DNA of 8,476 nucleotides from Gracilimonas sp035704785 (GTDB taxonomy: Bacteria; Bacteroidota; Rhodothermia; Balneolales; Balneolaceae): the NCBI RefSeq assembly GCF_035704785.1, contig NZ_DASSWP010000239.1:1-8476 (forward strand), given 5' to 3'. Both the position numbers and the translations under genes were made by a program. The notes under the pieces were generated by a model. It saw only the letters and a list, made by a program, of their open reading frames with translations. It was not told the DNA's origin and ran no database searches. Positions 6,815 to 8,476 of this stretch are shown here, piece after piece. How positions within the stretch are numbered: position 1 is the stretch's first letter; each line of letters starts with the position of its first letter.

Positions 6815-6841
6815 TACACATGAAATAGGGGATACCCCTAA
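6815..6841 (-). promoter_or_regulatory. Putative promoter/regulator site before lipoprotein A (copy 1 of the shared motif)
   Basis: On the minus strand, TTAGGGGTA (6841-6833), 11 bases, then ATGTGTA (6821-6815), ending 62 bases before the lipoprotein A start and beginning only a few bases after the sigma stop codon. Words and gap are identical to the copy before lipoprotein B, while the 11-base spacers are unrelated. The first word forms half of an inverted repeat TAGGGG/CCCCTA (6826-6831 and 6835-6840). Further downstream GGAAC (6806-6802) resembles a textbook ECF -35 element, so the exact promoter core is uncertain. Confidence 0.55.
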
Positions 6842-6847
6842 AAGAAA

Positions 6848-7450
6848 TTATAAAAAATCTTTAGCGGTCTCTGAAAGGAGGGCACGGAGGTCTTTTAGGG
6901 CAAGTCCCATATGATTTTCTATGGTTTTAACAGAAACCTCTAAAAATTCAGCCGCTTCTTTATAAGTGAAATCCTGAAGAAAGCACAGCCTGAACACATT
7001 TTGTCTTTTTTCAGGCATGCTTGAAATAGCATTTTCTAAGGCATTATGAAGCTCTTGCTGTTCCAGATTACCATCCGGAGCGTTATTAGTTGAAACGGCT
7101 ACATCGGGAATTTCTTCATTACGGTCGAACTTGGAATGGTCTCTAAACAGGTTTAACATTCTGGTGTATGCAATTCTGAATAGGTAGGCACGCAAGGACT
7201 TACTTTCTTCAATTTTGCCTCTGTTTTCCCAAATATAGATGAATGCTTTTTGAATAAGGTCCTCTGCAGCATCTTCAGAAACGCCTTTTTGCATCAAAAA
7301 CCGAAATAATTCACCGTGATGAGCATCAAAAAATTTCTTAAAAGCCTTTTGATCTCCGTTTTTAATTTTTAAATAAATGTCTGATTCGTTAGACTCACTG
7401 TCTAATGCAGCGCCCAGAATCAGTAATAATTGAATAACAGTTGCGTCCAT
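6848..7450 (-). CDS. ECF-type RNA polymerase sigma factor (sigma-70 family, Bacteroidota FecI-like)
   Basis: A 200-residue group IV sigma factor that would direct RNA polymerase to its regulon. Region 2 covers about 34-105, with the recognisable AEDLIQKAFIYIWENRGKI (62-80) and LRAYLFRIAYTRMLNLFRD (86-104). Region 4, about 137-192, contains the helix-turn-helix FTYKEAAEFLEVSVKTIENHM (161-181) that reads -35 elements. There is no region 3, as expected. The ATG at 7450 is directly preceded by an in-frame TAG and no other start codon occurs before region 2, so the N-terminal extension of about 24 residues with the hydrophobic run VIQLLLILGAAL seems genuine; it is unusual for the family. It diverges from the M23 gene across 57 bases. 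Its likely regulator is the FecR-like protein about 2.2 kb downstream, and likely targets include the two motif-bearing promoters in this locus. Confidence 0.92.
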   Translation of the reverse strand: MDATVIQLLLILGAALDSESNESDIYLKIKNGDQKAFKKFFDAHHGELFRFLMQKGVSEDAAEDLIQKAFIYIWENRGKIEESKSLRAYLFRIAYTRMLNLFRDHSKFDRNEEIPDVAVSTNNAPDGNLEQQELHNALENAISSMPEKRQNVFRLCFLQDFTYKEAAEFLEVSVKTIENHMGLALKDLRALLSETAKDFL

Positions 7451-7507
7451 CTAAATGATTTTATTTTCGCTAAATTTGAAGAATTTATATTAGAATAAGA
7501 AATCGGC
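7451..7507. promoter_or_regulatory. Divergent promoter region between the sigma and M23 genes
   Basis: The 57-base AT-rich gap must hold the starts of both divergent genes. TAAATTTG at 7471-7478 on the plus strand fits the Bacteroidota -7 consensus TAnnTTTG and is placed to serve the M23 gene, though no TTG at the usual distance upstream is seen. The motif found before the two lipoprotein genes is absent here, so the sigma gene seems not to share that control. No Shine-Dalgarno sequence precedes either start. Confidence 0.35.
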
Positions 7508-8314
7508 ATGAAGACATTTTTATTTCTTTTACTACTATTTTCAAGTGCTTTCCTACAGCATAGCACGACTGTTGAACTGTATAAAGAAGAGAAGGAAGAT
7601 CACATTGAGATCTATGCCCGTAATCAAAATGTGTATCCTGTTACCATTGAAATTGAACTTGAGATCGAAAATTTACGACCGGACAAAAATCCCCCATATC
7701 TGTATACCGTTGATCCCGGAAGAGACCAAAAGATCATGGATCTTTTTTATGAAGACAAGAGTGCAGGCTGGAAATACAGGTCAGGTTATCAATATTACAT
7801 GGGTGACATCAATGCTCGCCATAATAATAGTTTTGCATACCGATTACCTTATCACAGAGGAGAATCCTATAAAGTTGATCAAGGTTTTGGCGGGCAGTTT
7901 TCTCATCAGGGAGAGCTGCAGTATGCGCTCGATTTCAATATGCCTATGGGTACTGCGATCTATGCAGCCCGAAATGGGAAAGTTGTAATGATGGAGGAGA
8001 ATAGTGACAAGGGCGGGCCCTCAGCTAATATGATGGAGTTTGCAAATTTTATAACCATTATGCACGATGACGGCACTTTTGCTGATTACTCCCACCTGAA
8101 ATATCAGGGAGCAAATGTGAGAATAGGCCAGCAAGTTCAAATGGGGCAGGTGATTGGATATTCAGGAGCAACAGGATATGCTACCGGACCTCATCTTCAT
8201 TTTGTAGTAAAGAAAACAAAAAGAGGTGGAGGATTTACTTCAATTCCAGTAAAATTTGCTACTAAAGACGGTATTATTCAGCTTCGGGAAGGAGATACAT
8301 ATATTGGATATTGA
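7508..8314 (+). CDS. Secreted M23 (LytM-type) zinc metallopeptidase
   Basis: A 268-residue exported protein with an N-terminal hydrophobic signal (MKTFLFLLLLFSSAFL). A beta-rich domain covers about 22-110, and the M23 peptidase domain about 118-235. All signature residues are present: H133 and D142 in SHQGELQYALDF, H196 in YSHL, and H229/H231 in GPHLHF. In the family H133, D142 and H231 bind zinc, with H196 and H229 completing the active site, so the enzyme should be active. M23 enzymes usually cut peptide cross-links in peptidoglycan or glycine-rich peptides; periplasmic cell-wall remodelling is the likely role, but the substrate is not shown. The protein ends soon after the catalytic domain, with no LysM or SH3 domain. 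Its stop codon lies in the loop of a hairpin. It is divergent from the sigma gene and no functional tie to that locus is evident. Confidence 0.92.
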   Translation: MKTFLFLLLLFSSAFLQHSTTVELYKEEKEDHIEIYARNQNVYPVTIEIELEIENLRPDKNPPYLYTVDPGRDQKIMDLFYEDKSAGWKYRSGYQYYMGDINARHNNSFAYRLPYHRGESYKVDQGFGGQFSHQGELQYALDFNMPMGTAIYAARNGKVVMMEENSDKGGPSANMMEFANFITIMHDDGTFADYSHLKYQGANVRIGQQVQMGQVIGYSGATGYATGPHLHFVVKKTKRGGGFTSIPVKFATKDGIIQLREGDTYIGY

Positions 8315-8324
8315 ATATCCAATA
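8302..8324. repeat. Hairpin spanning the M23 stop codon
   Basis: ATTGGATAT (8303-8311) and ATATCCAAT (8315-8323) form a perfect palindrome, extended by one more pair, with the TGA stop codon as the 3-base loop. It may protect the 3' end of the transcript; it lies just before a larger terminator-like hairpin. Confidence 0.6.
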
Positions 8325-8330
8325 ATAAAA

Positions 8331-8376
8331 TAACCAATGTTCAGTTTCCATTTAAAGAGTACCTGAACATTGGTTA
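8331..8376. terminator. Long-stem terminator-like hairpin between convergent genes
   Basis: TAACCAATGTTCAG (8331-8344) and CTGAACATTGGTTA (8363-8376) match perfectly over 14 pairs with an 18-base loop. On the minus strand the stem is followed by TTTTATTATT, and on the plus strand by CCGGAATTTTATT, so it probably terminates the minus-strand gene well and the M23 gene less cleanly. The large loop is unusual for an intrinsic terminator. Confidence 0.65.
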
Positions 8377-8401
8377 CCGGAATTTTATTAATGTCTACTT
8401 T

Positions 8402-8476
8402 TTAATTTCCTTCCTCAAAATATTCATTGACCAATATCGGTTCACCAAACCCAAGTTGTTCAAGACGATCGAGTTG
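8402..8476 (-). CDS. 3' end of an unidentified protein-coding gene (partial)
   Basis: Reading the minus strand from the window edge gives 24 codons and a TAA stop. The residues, in two parts, are QLDRLEQLGFGEP and ILVNEYFEEGN. The placement, converging on the M23 gene with a terminator-like hairpin between them, and the amphipathic start followed by a natural acidic C-terminus, make it look like a real gene end. Too little is present to name a family; the rest lies beyond base 8476. Confidence 0.6.
   Translation of the reverse strand, partial: QLDRLEQLGFGEPILVNEYFEEGN

Noticed and set aside
7545..7988. 147-codon open frame on the plus strand
   Set aside because: Overlaps the M23 gene in another frame; the M23 frame holds the signal peptide and all catalytic residues.

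Overview
The window reads as a chromosomal segment of a Bacteroidota-like bacterium, possibly of the Balneolota/Rhodothermota side. The clues are an ECF sigma factor with a FecR-type anti-sigma factor and a TonB-dependent receptor carrying an STN domain, AT-rich leaders with no Shine-Dalgarno sequence before most start codons, and very acidic lipoproteins of the kind seen in marine or halophilic members. The lineage is an inference; no marker gene in the window settles it.

Layout. Positions 1-211 hold the 3' part of a tmRNA (ssrA), followed by a strong intrinsic terminator. Positions 284-422 hold a cluster of four REP-like hairpins, two of which form an inverted 24-base pair. A RidA-family gene (575-985, +) converges on a large minus-strand block at 1025-7450. 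Read in its own direction, that block is: ECF sigma factor, acidic lipoprotein A (6752-6048), intrinsic terminator, acidic lipoprotein B with a DUF5666-like domain (5872-4682), FecR-like anti-sigma factor, and FecA-like TonB-dependent receptor. A divergent M23 metallopeptidase gene (7508-8314, +) starts 57 bases from the sigma gene. It converges, across a strong hairpin, on the 3' end of an unidentified minus-strand gene that runs off the window.

How the genes may work together. The sigma, FecR and TonB receptor set is a classic cell-surface signalling relay: ligand at the receptor, STN domain to the periplasmic part of FecR, then release or activation of the cytoplasmic sigma factor. Here two Asp/Glu-rich lipoprotein genes lie between the sigma gene and its regulator. 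Each lipoprotein gene is preceded by the same bipartite motif, TTAGGGGTA, 11 bases, then ATGTGTA, at identical spacing. The terminator lies between the two units. The simplest reading is one sigma factor (or another regulator) driving two units from matching promoters: lipoprotein A alone, and lipoprotein B-fecR-receptor. The ligand is unknown; the acidic tails and a DxDxDN loop suggest a cation, but general halophile acidity is an alternative.
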